Numbered from the stretch's first letter, positions 25,923-38,469 are shown. The stretch is 64,000 nt of DNA from Pseudomonas sp. Irchel s3f7 (GCF_900187615.1 NZ_FYDO01000006.1:1-64000), one strand, 5' to 3'. Notes: generated from the letters alone by a model not told the origin. Numbers and translations: made by a program.

Positions 25923-26392
25923 CCGCAACTTCCACCCAAAAGAATCCGTCCGTTCAAACACACATTCAGCGTCCTGCTTTGCTCGCCCAGCACATGACTG
26001 ATCACCACCCCTGTGGACGGTGATGACAACCCGCCCAGTGGATCGAAATCGATGGCAGTGACCTCTGAGGTTAGCGTCAGGTTTGCACCGCTGCTCATCG
26101 CCGGAATAACCCGCAACACATTGGCCAATTTGCCAGTACCGTCATAAACCGCCAGCGCCCCGGTCCAGACACTGTCCCCTGCCATCGGTCGAAGCCGCGT
26201 AGTGGCGCCTCGATCGATGGCCTCGAGTCGGGCGAAGTTCAAGCCGCGTTGCAGATCATTGATTTCGGTATCAGCCTTGGTCGATTGCGCCGACCGGGTA
26301 AATGCCGGCACGGCCAGCGTCATCAGTACCAGCAAGATCGCAATTGCGAGCAGCAACTCGATCAGCGTGAAACCTTTTGTACGATGATCCAT
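25919..26392 (-). CDS. fimU: Minor pilin FimU (GspH/FimT family)
   Basis: A 157-residue pilin-like protein: leader MDHRTKG, mature FTLIELLLAIAILLVLMTLAVPAFTRSAQ, then the GspH/FimT-type segment NDLQRGLNFARLEAIDRGATTRLRP and a C-terminal pair of cysteines (NVCLNGRILLGGSCG). GGAGGA lies upstream of the ATG. First gene of the minor-pilin operon, divergent from fimT. Assignment as FimU rather than a second FimT rests on its position before pilV. Confidence 0.87.
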   Translation of the reverse strand: MDHRTKGFTLIELLLAIAILLVLMTLAVPAFTRSAQSTKADTEINDLQRGLNFARLEAIDRGATTRLRPMAGDSVWTGALAVYDGTGKLANVLRVIPAMSSGANLTLTSEVTAIDFDPLGGLSSPSTGVVISHVLGEQSRTLNVCLNGRILLGGSCG

Positions 26393-26500
26393 CGATGTCC
26401 TCCGTTGCCGTCGGCTATACCTGCATTAACACGCCTGCACATTCGGCCGGCGCTCACACAAGGAACGCGTAAGCCACAGCACTCCAGGGAGGAGGACGTC

Positions 26501-27058
26501 ATGCATCAACGAGGTTTCAGCCTGATTGAACTGCTCATGGGACTGGCAATTGCCGGAATTGTTCTGCAATTGGTCAGCCCGGCGTTTGCTGCACTCAATG
26601 AATCGAACCATCGCGAGCAAGCCGCACAGTCGCTTTACGGTGGAATACGCACCGCCAGGACCGAAGCCATCACCCGCAATCAGGCCGTGGTGATCTACGG
26701 CATCAACGGCGACTGGAGCCAGGGCTGGCGGATCATTCTGGATATCAGTGGCAAGGGGTATAAGGACAGCCAAAATCCGCTGCTGGCCGAGCGTCTGAGC
26801 GCTGCGCAAGTGCCCGTTGCCGGGAATCAAACTGTCCGGCACTTCGTCAGATTCAGCAGTTTGGGCGAACCGCAGTTCGCCAAAGGGGGCTTTCAAGCGG
26901 GGACGTTACACATTTGCGCAGCCCACGAACCGGTGAGCCACCAGCAAGTCGTGCTGGCGCCCTCCGGTCGCGTCAGTCTGCGCAGCGACAAGGCTGAACA
27001 GGCGTTATGCACAGAAGGGAAGAAACTCAGAGCAGCGAGCGGACGCGCAACTCTTTAG
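26501..27058 (+). CDS. fimT: FimT-like minor pilin
   Basis: A 185-residue GspH/FimT family pseudopilin with a very short leader MHQRG before [30 protein letters not shown] and the family stretch [22 protein letters not shown] strong ribosome site GGGAGGAGG precedes the ATG at 26501. FimT proteins have been reported to bind DNA during natural transformation; the C-terminus here is basic ([16 protein letters not shown]), compatible with that. It is divergent from fimU and its 3' end overlaps the ispH 3' end by 32 bp in the opposite direction. Confidence 0.85.
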   Translation: MHQRGFSLIELLMGLAIAGIVLQLVSPAFAALNESNHREQAAQSLYGGIRTARTEAITRNQAVVIYGINGDWSQGWRIILDISGKGYKDSQNPLLAERLSAAQVPVAGNQTVRHFVRFSSLGEPQFAKGGFQAGTLHICAAHEPVSHQQVVLAPSGRVSLRSDKAEQALCTEGKKLRAASGRATL

Positions 27059-27974
27059 GCATCGAGAACGTGATGTTCTCTTCGCGACCAGCCAGCTCGT
27101 CGGCACCGGTGGCGCCCCAAGCCTGCAACTGCTGGATCACGCCACGCACCAGCACTTCCGGAGCAGAAGCGCCCGCGGTGATACCAATACGCTCTACACC
27201 GTCGAACCAGCTCTTTTGCAGGTCTTCGGCGCCGTCGATCAGATAGGCCGGCGTAGACATGCGCTCGGCGAGTTCGCGCAGGCGATTGGAGTTGGAGCTG
27301 TTCGGGCTGCCGACCACCAATACCACATCGCACTCGTCGGCCAGTTGCTTGACTGCGTCCTGACGGTTTTGCGTGGCGTAGCAGATGTCATCTTTGCGCG
27401 GACCACCGATGGCCGGGAAACGCGCACGCAGTGCGTCGATAACGCGACTGGTATCGTCCATCGACAGCGTGGTCTGGGTCACGAACGCGAGCTTTTCCGG
27501 GTTATTCACCTGCAACGCAGCCACATCTTTCTCGTCTTCGACCAGATAGATCGCGCCGCCATTGCCCTCGTCGTACTGGCCCATGGTGCCTTCGACTTCC
27601 GGGTGACCGGCATGGCCGATAAGGATGCACTCACGGCCGTCACGACTGTACCGCGCAACTTCGATATGGACTTTGGTCACCAGCGGGCAAGTGGCGTCGA
27701 ATACTTTCAGCCCACGCCCCGTCGCTTCAGTACGCACGGCCTGGGAAACGCCGTGGGCGCTGAAGATCACGATGACATCGTCTGGCACCTGATCCAGTTC
27801 TTCGACAAAGATCGCGCCACGGGAGCGCAGGTCTTCGACGACAAACTTGTTGTGGACCACTTCATGGCGCACATAGATCGGTGGCCCGAAAACTTCCAGG
27901 GCGCGGTTGACGATTTCGATCGCCCGGTCCACACCGGCGCAGAAGCCACGGGGATTGGCGAGTTTGATTTGCAT
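27027..27974 (-). CDS. ispH: 4-hydroxy-3-methylbut-2-enyl diphosphate reductase
   Basis: A 315-residue iron-sulfur enzyme, the last step of the MEP isoprenoid pathway. The three cluster cysteines are in [16 protein letters not shown] (Cys12), [11 protein letters not shown] and [10 protein letters not shown], with the active-site [15 protein letters not shown]. The start at 27974 begins [15 protein letters not shown]; 41 upstream codons in frame lie in a REPIN and are rejected. The REPIN separates it from fkpB, the preceding gene of the same operon direction. Confidence 0.95.
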   Translation of the reverse strand: MQIKLANPRGFCAGVDRAIEIVNRALEVFGPPIYVRHEVVHNKFVVEDLRSRGAIFVEELDQVPDDVIVIFSAHGVSQAVRTEATGRGLKVFDATCPLVTKVHIEVARYSRDGRECILIGHAGHPEVEGTMGQYDEGNGGAIYLVEDEKDVAALQVNNPEKLAFVTQTTLSMDDTSRVIDALRARFPAIGGPRKDDICYATQNRQDAVKQLADECDVVLVVGSPNSSNSNRLRELAERMSTPAYLIDGAEDLQKSWFDGVERIGITAGASAPEVLVRGVIQQLQAWGATGADELAGREENITFSMPKELRVRSLL

Positions 27975-28033
27975 GCTGTGCCTCGTGTCTTGCGCGCGAA
28001 AACAATGAAAAACCATTGTGGGAACGAGCCTGC

Positions 28034-28163
28034 TGTGGCGAGGGGGCTTGCCCCCGTTCGATTGCGTAGCAATCGTAAACAGACACCGCAGGCTCATTCA
28101 GAAGCGACGCGGCCGATTTCAGGGGCGCTTCGCACCCCAACGGGGGCAAGCCCCCTCGCCACA
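28034..28163. repeat. REPIN between fkpB and ispH
   Basis: Arms of the TGTGGCGAGGGGGCTTGCCCCCGTT type in inverted orientation, about 80 bp apart. It lies inside the apparent ribF-ileS-lspA-fkpB-ispH transcription unit, where it could affect the stability or read-through of the mRNA. Confidence 0.85.
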
Positions 28164-28205
28164 AAGGCTCGCGCCCACATTTTTGATCGTGTCCGATCAG
28201 TTACA

Positions 28206-28658
28206 TTACAGCGCTTTGACGGAAATGATTTCCACGTCAAAGGTCAAGGTCTTGCCAGCCAACGGGTGGTTGAAGTCGATGGTCACTTGAGCATCGTCGA
28301 ACTCTTTCACCACGCCAGGCAATTCAGTATTGGCCGCATCGTTGAAGATCACCAGCAAACCGGGCGACAGCTCCATGTCCTGGAACTGCGAGCGCGGGAT
28401 GATCTGTACGTTTTGCGGGTTCGGCTGGCCGAAAGCGTTTTCCGGCTCGATGTTCAGCGTGCGCTTGTCACCGGCCTTGAAACCGAACAATGCCGCTTCG
28501 AAACCTGGCAACAGGTTGCCATCACCGACTTTGAAGGTCGCCGGGGCTTTGTCGAAGGTGCTGTCCACCGTGTCGCCGTTCTCCAGGCGCAATGCGAAGT
28601 GCAAGGTGACTTCCGTGTTCTGGCCGATGCGTTGCTCAGCCAATACCTGTTCAGTCAT
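28206..28658 (-). CDS. fkpB: FKBP-type peptidyl-prolyl isomerase (SlpA/FkpB)
   Basis: A 150-residue SlyD/SlpA-type FKBP: split FKBP core (VTLHFALRLENGDTVDSTFDKAPATFKVGDGNLLPGFEAALFGF) with an inserted IF domain (residues ~70-125). It catalyses prolyl isomerisation and chaperones in the cytoplasm. It overlaps the lspA stop by 8 bp, the order lspA-fkpB-ispH being conserved in gammaproteobacteria. Confidence 0.92.
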   Translation of the reverse strand: MTEQVLAEQRIGQNTEVTLHFALRLENGDTVDSTFDKAPATFKVGDGNLLPGFEAALFGFKAGDKRTLNIEPENAFGQPNPQNVQIIPRSQFQDMELSPGLLVIFNDAANTELPGVVKEFDDAQVTIDFNHPLAGKTLTFDVEIISVKAL

Positions 28659-29163
28659 TTACGGCTTCTCCGGTCTTTTTACTTTTGAACATGTCCAGTG
28701 CCAGCATTACCGCACCAACCGTGATGGCGCTGTCGGCAACGTTGAAGGCCGGGAAACGCCAGCGATCCTGCCAATGCACCAGAATGAAATCGATCACATG
28801 GCCCAGGGCAATGCGGTCATACAAATTGCCTAGCGCGCCACCCAACACCAGTGCCAGGGCAACTGCCAGCCAGGTTTCGTTGCGTCCCAGACGCTTGAGC
28901 CAGACCACCAGCACTGCACTGACCACGATGGCGATCAGGGCAAACAACCAGCGCTGCCAGCCAGAGCTGTCAGCCAGGAAGCTGAACGCAGCGCCAGTGT
29001 TGTAGGCCAGGGTCCAGCTGAACAAATCGGGAATCACGACGATCTGCTGATACATCTCAAGCTTGCCTTCGAAGTAAAACTTGCTGGCCTGGTCGATGAC
29101 CAGAACCAGCAGGCTCAACCAAAGCCAGCTCAGCCGTCCGAAACGGCCAATGGCATTAGGCAT
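28651..29163 (-). CDS. lspA: Lipoprotein signal peptidase II
   Basis: A 170-residue inner-membrane aspartic peptidase with four helices that removes signal peptides from prolipoproteins such as BamD. The family motifs are [47 protein letters not shown] (catalytic Asp) and [18 protein letters not shown] (second Asp). The ATG at 29163 overlaps the ileS end by 8 bp. Confidence 0.95.
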   Translation of the reverse strand: MPNAIGRFGRLSWLWLSLLVLVIDQASKFYFEGKLEMYQQIVVIPDLFSWTLAYNTGAAFSFLADSSGWQRWLFALIAIVVSAVLVVWLKRLGRNETWLAVALALVLGGALGNLYDRIALGHVIDFILVHWQDRWRFPAFNVADSAITVGAVMLALDMFKSKKTGEAVND

Positions 29164-31987
29164 AGTGACGAACCTCGCCTGCGCCGCTGATGTTATCGAC
29201 ACAACGGCCGCAGATTTCAGGATGCTCCGGGTTCACGCCGACGTCTTCACGGCAGTGCCAGCAACGGGCGCACTTGGCGTGGCTCGACTTGACGATTTGC
29301 AGCTTCAAGCCGCCGACTTCGGTCACCACGGCATTGGCCGGCGCTTGCACCAGCGGTGCAACAGCGGCGGTCGAGGTGATCAGTACAAAGCGCAGCTCGT
29401 TGCTCAGCTTGGCCAGATCGGCGCTCAGCGCGTCTTCGGCGAACAGTGTCACTTCGGCCTGCAGGTTGCCACCGACAGCCTTGGCGGCGCGCTGGATTTC
29501 CATTTCCTTGTTGACCGCAACCTTCACGGCCATGATCCGGTCCCAATACGCGCGACCCAGTTCGAAACCTTCCGGCAATTCGGTCAGGCCTTCGTACCAG
29601 GTGTTGAGCATTACCGACTCGTTACGCTCACCCGGCAGGTATTGCCACAGCTCGTCGGCGGTGAAGGCCAGGATCGGTGCGATCCAGCGAACCAGCGCTT
29701 CGGAGATGTGGAACAGCGCGGTTTGCGCCGAACGACGGGCCTTGCTGTTGGCGCCGGTGGTGTACTGGCGGTCCTTGATGATGTCGAGGTAAAAACCACC
29801 CAGCTCCTGCACGCAGAAGTTGTGGATCTTCGAGTACACGTTCCAGAAACGGTATTCGCCGTAGTGCTCTTGCAGCTCGCGCTGCAGCAGCAAGGTGCGG
29901 TCCACGGCCCAACGGTCCAGCGCGAGCATTTCTTCGGCTGGCAGGATGTCGGTCGCCGGGTTGAAGCCGGTCAGGTTCGACAGCAGGAAGCGCGCGGTGT
30001 TACGAATACGCCGGTAGGCGTCCGCACTGCGTTGCAGGATCTGCTCGGAAACGGCCATTTCGCCCGAATAGTCGGTCGATGCAACCCACAGACGCATGAT
30101 GTCGGCGCCCAGGGTGTCGTTGACTTTCTGCGGTGCAATGACGTTGCCCAGGGACTTGGACATTTTGCGGCCGGACTCGTCGACGGTGAAGCCGTGAGTC
30201 AGCAGCTCGCGATACGGCGCGTGGTTGTCGATGGCGCAACCGGTCAGCAGGGACGAGTGGAACCAGCCACGGTGCTGGTCCGAACCTTCCAGGTACAGGT
30301 CGGCGCGCGGACCGGTTTCGTGGCCCATAGGGTGCGAACCGCGCAGGACATGCCAGTGCGTGGTGCCCGAATCGAACCAGACGTCCAGCGTGTCGCTGAT
30401 CTTGTCGTACTGCGGCGCTTCATCGCCCAGCAGCTCGGCGGCGTCCAGCTTGAACCAGGCCTCGATGCCTTCGACTTCAACGCGCTTGGCGACTTCTTCC
30501 ATCAGTTCAACGGTACGAGGGTGCAGCTCGCCGCTTTCCTTGTTCAGGAAAAACGGGATCGGCACGCCCCAGTTGCGCTGACGGGAAATGCACCAGTCAG
30601 GACGGTTGGCGATCATCGAGTGCAGACGCGCCTGGCCCCAGGCCGGAACGAACTGAGTCTCTTCGATGGCTTTGAGCGAGCGCTGGCGCAGGGTGTCGCC
30701 AGTCACTGGCTGCTTGTCCATGCCGATGAACCACTGCGCGGTGGCGCGGTAGATCAGCGGGGTCTTGTGGCGCCAGCAGTGCATGTAGCTGTGTTCGATG
30801 ATGGTGGTGTGCAGCAGCGCACCGACTTCAGTCAGCTTGTCGACGATGGCCGGGTTGGCCTTCCAGATGAACTGGCCGCCGAAGAACTCCAGCGAGGTCG
30901 CGTACACGCCGTTGCTCTGGACCGGATTGAGGATGTCGTCGTTGACCATGCCGTACTTCTTGCAGGTCACGAAGTCGTCCACGCCATAGGCCGGAGCGGA
31001 GTGAACCACACCAGTGCCAGCGCCCAGCTCAACGTAGTCGGCCAGGTAAACCGGCGACAGACGGTCGTAGAACGGGTGACGGAAATTGATCAGTTCCAGT
31101 GCTTTACCGGTCGTGGTCGCAATGACCGAACCTTGCAGCGAGTAGCGCGCCAGGCACGACTCGACCAGCTCTTCAGCCAGCACCAGCAGTTTGTCGCCGA
31201 CATCGACCAGGGCGTAGTTGAATTCAGGGTGAACGTTCAGCGCCTGGTTGGCCGGGATGGTCCACGGGGTGGTGGTCCAGATCACGATCGAGGCAGGCTT
31301 GGCCAGCGACGGCAGGCCGAAAGCGGCAGCCAGTTGGGCTTCATCGGCAATCGGGAACGCCACGTCGATGGTCGAGGACTTCTTGTTCTCGTACTCGACT
31401 TCCGCTTCAGCCAGGGCCGAACCGCAGTCGAAGCACCAGTTCACAGGCTTCAAGCCCTTGAACACGAAACCGCCCTTGACGATTTCGGCCAAGGCGCGGA
31501 TTTCACCGGCCTCGTTCTTGAAGTCCATGGTCTTGTACGGGTTGGCGAAGTCGCCCAGCACGCCGAGACGGATGAACTCGGACTTCTGGCCTTCGATCTG
31601 CTCCGTGGCGTAGGCCCGGCACAGTTCGCGGGTCTTGTCCGCGCCCAGGTTCTTGCCGTGGGTCACTTCGACTTTGTGCTCGATCGGCAGACCGTGGCAG
31701 TCCCAGCCCGGAACATAAGGCGCATCGAAACCCGACAGGGTCTTCGAGCGGATGATCATGTCCTTGAGAATCTTGTTCAGCGCATGACCGATGTGAATCG
31801 AGCCGTTGGCGTACGGAGGGCCGTCGTGCAATACGAACTTCGGACGATCCTTGCCAATCTCGCGCAACTTTCCGTACAGGCCAATACTGTCCCAGCGCTG
31901 CAGAATCTGCGGTTCGCGCTGTGGCAGGCCGGCCTTCATTGGGAAGGCGGTGTCCGGAAGGTTTAGCGTGGCTTTATAGTCGGTCAT
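29156..31987 (-). CDS. ileS: Isoleucyl-tRNA synthetase
   Basis: A 943-residue class I synthetase, full length. The HIGH motif is in [14 protein letters not shown] (residue ~62), and the KMSKS motif in [11 protein letters not shown] (~605). An editing domain lies between, and the C-terminal zinc finger has CARCWHC and CGRCV. Starts 13 bp after the ribF stop. Long open frames on the opposite strand here are shadows. Confidence 0.97.
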   Translation of the reverse strand: MTDYKATLNLPDTAFPMKAGLPQREPQILQRWDSIGLYGKLREIGKDRPKFVLHDGPPYANGSIHIGHALNKILKDMIIRSKTLSGFDAPYVPGWDCHGLPIEHKVEVTHGKNLGADKTRELCRAYATEQIEGQKSEFIRLGVLGDFANPYKTMDFKNEAGEIRALAEIVKGGFVFKGLKPVNWCFDCGSALAEAEVEYENKKSSTIDVAFPIADEAQLAAAFGLPSLAKPASIVIWTTTPWTIPANQALNVHPEFNYALVDVGDKLLVLAEELVESCLARYSLQGSVIATTTGKALELINFRHPFYDRLSPVYLADYVELGAGTGVVHSAPAYGVDDFVTCKKYGMVNDDILNPVQSNGVYATSLEFFGGQFIWKANPAIVDKLTEVGALLHTTIIEHSYMHCWRHKTPLIYRATAQWFIGMDKQPVTGDTLRQRSLKAIEETQFVPAWGQARLHSMIANRPDWCISRQRNWGVPIPFFLNKESGELHPRTVELMEEVAKRVEVEGIEAWFKLDAAELLGDEAPQYDKISDTLDVWFDSGTTHWHVLRGSHPMGHETGPRADLYLEGSDQHRGWFHSSLLTGCAIDNHAPYRELLTHGFTVDESGRKMSKSLGNVIAPQKVNDTLGADIMRLWVASTDYSGEMAVSEQILQRSADAYRRIRNTARFLLSNLTGFNPATDILPAEEMLALDRWAVDRTLLLQRELQEHYGEYRFWNVYSKIHNFCVQELGGFYLDIIKDRQYTTGANSKARRSAQTALFHISEALVRWIAPILAFTADELWQYLPGERNESVMLNTWYEGLTELPEGFELGRAYWDRIMAVKVAVNKEMEIQRAAKAVGGNLQAEVTLFAEDALSADLAKLSNELRFVLITSTAAVAPLVQAPANAVVTEVGGLKLQIVKSSHAKCARCWHCREDVGVNPEHPEICGRCVDNISGAGEVRHYA

Positions 31988-32000
31988 TTAAGGCTCTTCA

Positions 32001-32939
32001 TTAGCGATGGGCGCTAGGTGCGGCTAGTGCACGGGCGGCGGCGACATCCGCGCTGATCGCCGTTTTCAGCGCCTCCAGAGAGGCGAAACGCTGCTCTTCA
32101 CGCAGCTTGTGGTGGAAAACCACCGTTAACCGCCGGTCATACAGATCGCCGGCAAAATCTAAAAGATGTACTTCCAGGTGGGCTTTGCCATCACCTTGGA
32201 CCGTAGGCCGCACGCCGATATTGGCGACGCCGGGGCAGTTCTTGCCGTCGATCTCGACGTCGACCAGGTACACCCCGGTGAACGGCACACGACGGCGTTT
32301 GAGTTGAATATTGGCGGTGGGTGTACCCAACTGCCGGGCGAGCTTCTGACCATGCAACACCCGACCGGCGATCCGGTAAGGTCGACCCAGCAGACGTTCG
32401 GCCAGGGCGAAGTCAGCGGCGGCCAGAGCGTTACGCACCTGCGTGCTGCTGACACGGATGCCATCCAGTTCGACTGTCTGCGCCGCTTCAACGGTAAAAC
32501 CCTGAACCATGCCGGCCTGCAGCAGAAAATCGAAATCCCCTGCCCGGTCACAGCCGAAACGGAAGTCGTCACCGACCTCCAGATGCTGCACGCCGAGGCC
32601 GTCCACCAGAATGGTATCGACGAACTCACTGGCGCTGAGCTTGCTCAGACGCTGGTTGAAAGCCAGGCACAAAACGCGATCAACGCCTTCGGCGGCCAAC
32701 AACTGCAGTTTGTCCCGCAGGCGGGCCAGACGGGCCGGTGCGGTGTCCGGAGCAAAGAACTCGCGCGGTTGCGGCTCGAAAATCACCACGCAGCTGGGCA
32801 CGCCCAACTCGAGCGCACGCTCACGCAGCCGCGCCAGGATAGCCTGGTGGCCACGGTGTACACCGTCAAAGTTGCCAATAGTGGCGACGCAGCCCCGATG
32901 CTGGGGGCGCAGATTGTGGAGGCCTCGAACCAGCTGCAT
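32001..32939 (-). CDS. ribF: Bifunctional riboflavin kinase / FAD synthetase
   Basis: A 312-residue enzyme that turns riboflavin into FMN and then FAD. The N-terminal adenylyltransferase has IGNFDGVHRGHQAIL (HxGH-type) and GDDFRFGCDRAGDF; the C-terminal kinase has LARQLGTPTANIQLKRR and GVANIGVRPTV. The start at 32939 begins MQLVRGLHNLRPQHRGCVATIGNFDG as in relatives; 31 upstream codons are rejected. It heads the ribF-ileS-lspA-fkpB-ispH run. Confidence 0.95.
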   Translation of the reverse strand: MQLVRGLHNLRPQHRGCVATIGNFDGVHRGHQAILARLRERALELGVPSCVVIFEPQPREFFAPDTAPARLARLRDKLQLLAAEGVDRVLCLAFNQRLSKLSASEFVDTILVDGLGVQHLEVGDDFRFGCDRAGDFDFLLQAGMVQGFTVEAAQTVELDGIRVSSTQVRNALAAADFALAERLLGRPYRIAGRVLHGQKLARQLGTPTANIQLKRRRVPFTGVYLVDVEIDGKNCPGVANIGVRPTVQGDGKAHLEVHLLDFAGDLYDRRLTVVFHHKLREEQRFASLEALKTAISADVAAARALAAPSAHR

Positions 32940-33068
32940 AACGCGCTTCTTGCTCATAAAGTGGTCGATTATAACCACACCCGGCGGCCGACGACAGGCA
33001 ACACCGTAACCCAAAGTGATCGAGCCGACCAAACCGTCGGCTCGCCCCTGTTTATTGAGGCCCGAACC

Positions 33069-34607
33069 TCAGCCCAGCGTCTTGCGATTGAAGTCGCGCA
33101 AACGAAAGCCCATCAACACTAACATGCCGAAATACGTCACCACACCAGCGGCCACCAAGGCACCCAGGCGCAGGAAACGCTCGAGCATCTGCCCCTCGCC
33201 CCAGGCCGGCATGAAATGCATCCCGGCCAGCAATACGCCAGACATCACCGAGACCGCGATCACCAGCTTCAAGCCGAACTTCGCCCAGCCCGGTTGCGGC
33301 TGGTACATCTGCTGCTTGCGCAGTTGATAGAACAACAGCCCCGCATTCAGGCAGGCACCGGCACTGATAGCCAGCGCCAGACCGGCGTGAGCCAATGGCC
33401 CGATCAGCATCAGGTTGAACAATTGAGTCACGACGAGCGTGAAAATCGCGATTTTTACCGGCGTCCGGATGTTTTGTTGCGCATAAAAGCCGGGAGCCAG
33501 CACTTTGATCACAATAATCCCCAGCAATCCGACCGAATAGGCAATCAGGGCACGCTGGGTCATCGCCGCGTCAAACGCACTGAACTGGCCGTACTGGAAC
33601 AACGAAACCGTCAATGGCTCGGCCAGAATCCCCAACGCCAGGGAACACGGCAGCACCAGCACAAAGCACAGGCGCAGCCCCCAATCGAGGATGCGCGAAT
33701 ACTCGTGGCGATCCTTGCTGGCATAGGTTTTGGCCAGCGTTGGCAACAGAATCGTACCCAGCGCCACGCCCAGTACGCCGGACGGCAATTCCATCAAACG
33801 GTCGGCGTAGTACATCCACGACACGGAGCCGGCGACCAGGAACGAAGCAAAAATGGTGTTGATGATCAGCGAGATCTGGCTCACCGACACGCCGAGAATC
33901 GCCGGCAACATCTGCTTCATCACCCGCCAGACGCCGCTGTCGCGCAGACTCAGGCGCGGCAGCACCAGCATGCCGATTTTTTTCAGGTGCGGCAGCTGAT
34001 AGAGCAACTGCGCCAATCCGCCCGCCAATACGGCCCAGCCGAGCGCCATCACGGGAGGATCGAAGTACGGCGTCAGAAACAGCGCAAAGATGATCATGCT
34101 GACGTTCAGCAGGGTCGGCACAAAGGCCGGCACCGAAAAACGGTTCCAGGTATTGAGGACCGCGCCAGCCAGTGAGGATAAGGAAATCAGCAGAATGTAG
34201 GGAAAGGTGACCCGCAGCAGGCTGGTAGTCAGCTCGAATTTTTCCGGTGTATCGGTGAAACCCGGTGCCGTCACCCAGATAATCCACGGCGCAGCAATCA
34301 TCCCCAGCACCGTCACCAGCGCCAGCACGAGCGTCAGCAGGCCCGAGACATAAGCGATAAAGGTTCGTGTCGCCTCCTCACCCTGCTGGCTCTTGTATTC
34401 GGCAAGAATCGGCACGAATGCTTGAGAAAACGCCCCCTCGGCGAAAATCCGGCGCAGCAGATTGGGCAGTTTGAAGGCGATAAAGAAGGCGTCAGTCGCC
34501 ATTCCCGCGCCAAATGTGCGCGCAATGAGGGTGTCACGAACAAACCCAAGAACCCGGGAAAGCATTGTGATAGAGCTGACGGCGGCCAACGATTTGAGCA
34601 GATTCAT
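33069..34607 (-). CDS. murJ: Lipid II flippase MurJ
   Basis: A 512-residue membrane protein of the MOP superfamily (MviN) with about 14 helices, which flips lipid II to the periplasm for peptidoglycan synthesis. The N-terminus [33 protein letters not shown] is diagnostic, with [17 protein letters not shown] following. The start at 34607 is chosen; the 49-codon extension upstream overlaps the rpsT regulatory region. Divergent from rpsT; 129 bp upstream of ribF on the same strand. Confidence 0.95.
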   Translation of the reverse strand: MNLLKSLAAVSSITMLSRVLGFVRDTLIARTFGAGMATDAFFIAFKLPNLLRRIFAEGAFSQAFVPILAEYKSQQGEEATRTFIAYVSGLLTLVLALVTVLGMIAAPWIIWVTAPGFTDTPEKFELTTSLLRVTFPYILLISLSSLAGAVLNTWNRFSVPAFVPTLLNVSMIIFALFLTPYFDPPVMALGWAVLAGGLAQLLYQLPHLKKIGMLVLPRLSLRDSGVWRVMKQMLPAILGVSVSQISLIINTIFASFLVAGSVSWMYYADRLMELPSGVLGVALGTILLPTLAKTYASKDRHEYSRILDWGLRLCFVLVLPCSLALGILAEPLTVSLFQYGQFSAFDAAMTQRALIAYSVGLLGIIVIKVLAPGFYAQQNIRTPVKIAIFTLVVTQLFNLMLIGPLAHAGLALAISAGACLNAGLLFYQLRKQQMYQPQPGWAKFGLKLVIAVSVMSGVLLAGMHFMPAWGEGQMLERFLRLGALVAAGVVTYFGMLVLMGFRLRDFNRKTLG

Positions 34608-34777
34608 TGAAAGAGTTTGTGCCTGTCGATAAACAGCAGGCGAATAAAGCGCCCACTTATGCGATACTCCGCGCCGCAACAGCACAGAGCCAAAGCTCGC
34701 GAGTTTACAGGTCGCACGCTGGAAAGAAATCTCCAAGCTTGCATCACCTACCACTTAGCGGAACGTCTCAACCGCCC

Positions 34778-34806
34778 TTGACAAGACCTCAACTCATCGG
34801 CATGAT
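34778..34806 (+). promoter_or_regulatory. Promoter of rpsT
   Basis: TTGACA (34778-34783), 17-bp spacer, CATGAT (34801-34806). The expected leader is about 47 nt before the GTG start of rpsT. Confidence 0.7.
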
Positions 34807-34859
34807 TCGCGGCCTATTTTGTTTGCTATTTCCTAAAAAGTCTTTCGAGGAGCTCGACG

Positions 34860-35138
34860 GTGGCCAACTCACCTTCCGCCAAAAAACGTGCAAAACAGGC
34901 TGAGAAGCGTCGCAGCCACAACGCCAGCCTGCGTTCCATGGTTCGTACCTACATCAAGAATGTAGTTAAGGCCATCGACGCAAAAGACGCTGAAAAAGCT
35001 CAAGCTGCATACGTTCTGGCTGTGCCAGTTATCGACCGTATGGCCGATAAAGGCATCATCCACAAGAACAAGGCTGCTCGCCATAAGAGCCGTTTGAATG
35101 GCCACGTTAAGGCCCTGAACGTTGCCGCTGCTGCCTAA
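34860..35138 (+). CDS. rpsT: 30S ribosomal protein S20
   Basis: A 92-residue basic ribosomal protein, [35 protein letters not shown], complete. It starts with GTG rather than ATG, with GAGGAG upstream; a non-ATG start is also used by E. coli rpsT, where it is linked to autogenous translational control. A strong terminator follows. Confidence 0.97.
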   Translation: MANSPSAKKRAKQAEKRRSHNASLRSMVRTYIKNVVKAIDAKDAEKAQAAYVLAVPVIDRMADKGIIHKNKAARHKSRLNGHVKALNVAAAA

Positions 35139-35152
35139 GCGACTCGTTCATT

Positions 35153-35180
35153 AAAAAACCGACCTCAGGGTCGGTTTTTT
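35153..35180 (+). terminator. Terminator of rpsT
   Basis: A stem AAAAAACCGACC/GGTCGGTTTTTT of 12 bp with a 4-nt loop, 14 bp after the rpsT stop. Confidence 0.93.
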
Positions 35181-35210
35181 ATTGCCTGCGATTTGGCGGA
35201 CACACAAAAC

Positions 35211-35301
35211 TGTAGGAGCGAGCTTGCTCGCGATGACGGATTAACATTCAGCATTTGTGCTGGCTGGATATCCGCTATCGCGAGCAAGCTCGCCCCTACA
35301 G
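35211..35301. repeat. REPIN
   Basis: TGTAGGAGCGAGCTTGCTCG and its reverse complement at the far end, about 91 bp overall, between the converging rpsT and creA genes. Confidence 0.88.
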
Positions 35302-35317
35302 TTCGATTGACGTCCGA

Positions 35318-35782
35318 TTACTGAGCGTGAGCCCACGGCAAAATCGGAATCGCCGTCACCGCATTCTGCGGGCTGCCTTCGATCAAGCGATCGCTGTACA
35401 CCAGATACACCAGCGTATTGCGCTTCTTGTCGAGGAAGCGCACCACCTGCATGGTCTTGAAGACCAGCGAGGTACGCTCCTTGAACACCTCGTCACCATC
35501 CTTGAGCTCGCCCTTGAAGCTGATCGGCCCAACCTGACGACAAGCGATAGACGCCTCGGCACGATCTTCGGCCAAACCAAGACCACCCTTCATGCCGCCA
35601 GTCTTGGCGCGGGACAGATAGCAGGTCACACCTTCGACCTTGGGATCGTCAAAAGCCTCGACCACAATCCGGTCATTCGGCCCGACGAATTTGAACACCG
35701 TCGACACCTGACCAATCTCTTCGGCCGAAGCCAGCAGCGGCATCGCCAACAGCAACCCCAACAATCCTTTTGCCACGCGCAT
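35318..35782 (-). CDS. creA: CreA family periplasmic protein
   Basis: A 154-residue exported protein: signal peptide [20 protein letters not shown], then the CreA domain ([43 protein letters not shown] in outline) through to the end. The two cysteines (VTCYL, IACRQ) probably pair. The biochemical role of CreA is not established. It follows proB by 13 bp, so they are likely co-transcribed. Confidence 0.9.
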   Translation of the reverse strand: MRVAKGLLGLLLAMPLLASAEEIGQVSTVFKFVGPNDRIVVEAFDDPKVEGVTCYLSRAKTGGMKGGLGLAEDRAEASIACRQVGPISFKGELKDGDEVFKERTSLVFKTMQVVRFLDKKRNTLVYLVYSDRLIEGSPQNAVTAIPILPWAHAQ

Positions 35783-35795
35783 TCAGTTATTCCTT

Positions 35796-36914
35796 TTAGA
35801 CCAGGATCAGGTTGTCGCGGTGAACCAGTTCCGGTTCCGCCATGTAACCCAACAGACCGACAATCGCATCAGACGACTGACCGATGATTTTTTGCGCCTC
35901 GAGCGCGCTGTAGTTGGCCAGGCCACGCGCAATTTCACGACCGTCCGGCGCCACGCACACAACCATTTCGCCGCGACGGAAACTGCCCTGGACCAATTTG
36001 ACGCCAACCGGCAGCAAACTTTTGTTGCCTTGGGACAACGCCGTCACCGCCCCCGCATCGAGCACCAGGGTACCGCGGGTTTGCAGATGCCCGGCCAGCC
36101 ACTGCTTGCGCGCCGCGAGCATGCCGCGCTCAGGCGATAGCAGCGTACCGATGCGCTCGCCCGCCTTGAGGCGATCCAGCACGCGCTCAATGCGCCCACC
36201 AACGATGATGGTATGAGCACCGGAACGCGCAGCCAGACGCGCCGCACGCAATTTGGTCTGCATGCCGCCACGACCCAACGCACCACCCGTACTGCCCGCG
36301 ACCGCATCGAGCGCAGGATCGTCGGCCCGCGCTTCATAAATCAGCTGGGCATCCGGGTTGTTGCGCGGATCGGCGTCGAACATGCCATCGCGATCGGTGA
36401 GGATCACCAGCAGATCAGCTTCGACCAGGTTGGCGACCAATGCCGCCAGGGTGTCGTTGTCGCCGAAACGGATTTCGTCGGTGACCACGGTGTCGTTTTC
36501 GTTGATTACCGGGATAACCTTCAGCTCGACCAGCGCACGCAAGGTACTGCGGGCATTCAGGTAGCGCTTGCGGTCGGACAGGTCATCGTGAGTCAGAAGA
36601 ATCTGCGCGGTGTGCCGACCATGCTCGGCAAAGCTCGATTCCCACGCCTGCACCAACCCCATCTGACCGATGGCAGCAGCGGCCTGAAGCTCGTGCATTG
36701 CACTGGGTCGCGCAGTCCAGCCCAAACGGCTCATGCCAGCCGCCACCGCCCCGGAGGACACCAGCACCAACTCGACACCCGCCTCGTGCAAGGCCACCAT
36801 CTGTTCAACCCAGACACCCATTGCCGCGCGATCCAGGCCTTTGCCGTCCGCCGTCAGCAAAGCGCTGCCGATCTTCACGACCCAACGCTGCGCACCTGTC
36901 ACCTTGCTCCGCAT
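35796..36914 (-). CDS. proB: Glutamate 5-kinase
   Basis: A 372-residue enzyme, first step of proline synthesis (glutamate to glutamyl-5-phosphate). An amino-acid kinase domain ([57 protein letters not shown]) is followed by a PUA domain (~280-365: [25 protein letters not shown]). Two ATG codons in tandem (36917, 36914) are possible; the second gives the usual [16 protein letters not shown] start. Sits between obg and creA. Confidence 0.95.
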   Translation of the reverse strand: MRSKVTGAQRWVVKIGSALLTADGKGLDRAAMGVWVEQMVALHEAGVELVLVSSGAVAAGMSRLGWTARPSAMHELQAAAAIGQMGLVQAWESSFAEHGRHTAQILLTHDDLSDRKRYLNARSTLRALVELKVIPVINENDTVVTDEIRFGDNDTLAALVANLVEADLLVILTDRDGMFDADPRNNPDAQLIYEARADDPALDAVAGSTGGALGRGGMQTKLRAARLAARSGAHTIIVGGRIERVLDRLKAGERIGTLLSPERGMLAARKQWLAGHLQTRGTLVLDAGAVTALSQGNKSLLPVGVKLVQGSFRRGEMVVCVAPDGREIARGLANYSALEAQKIIGQSSDAIVGLLGYMAEPELVHRDNLILV

Positions 36915-37051
36915 CATCTTCAACCTTAGCTTGAGGGCAGCGCGACCTAGCACCGCCCGTGACGTTATTCGTGGTTATTCGTGACCAACAATCGATTTCC
37001 AGATACTAAAACGCCGCTCGATTGAGCGGCGCTTAAGTTTATCGCAACGAA

Positions 37052-38314
<1,263 letters not shown>

Positions 38315-38324
38315 CTAGACATAA

Positions 38325-38411
38325 GACTCTTGCAAAAATGAGCGCAGCGACCTCAATCAACGACCGCGAATACAGCGCTGGAGCCCACCTTCAAACAGCT
38401 TTGCAAGAGAC
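38325..38411. repeat. Inverted repeat in the obg leader
   Basis: GACTCTTGCAAA (38325-38336) and TTTGCAAGAGAC (38400-38411) are inverted copies differing at one base, 63 bp apart, in the untranslated region upstream of obg. They could form a stem in the leader RNA or be paired protein sites. No gene lies in this stretch. Confidence 0.5.
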
Positions 38412-38426
38412 TCACCCCACAAACGA

Positions 38427-38454
38427 AAAAGCCCCGTCGCAAGACAGGGCTTTT
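38427..38454 (-). terminator. Terminator of rplU-rpmA
   Basis: Read on the minus strand, hairpin AAAAGCCCTGTC-TTGC-GACGGGGCTTTTT 15 bp after the rpmA stop, with one C/A mismatch in the stem and a T-run. Confidence 0.88.
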
Positions 38455-38469
38455 CCAGCAACCACGTAA

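Noticed and set aside
29081..31966. A 961-codon plus-strand open frame opposite ileS
   Set aside because: It is the antisense shadow of a clearly coding gene in high-G+C DNA. It is rich in Gly/Val/Arg/Gln with no domain and no ribosome site.
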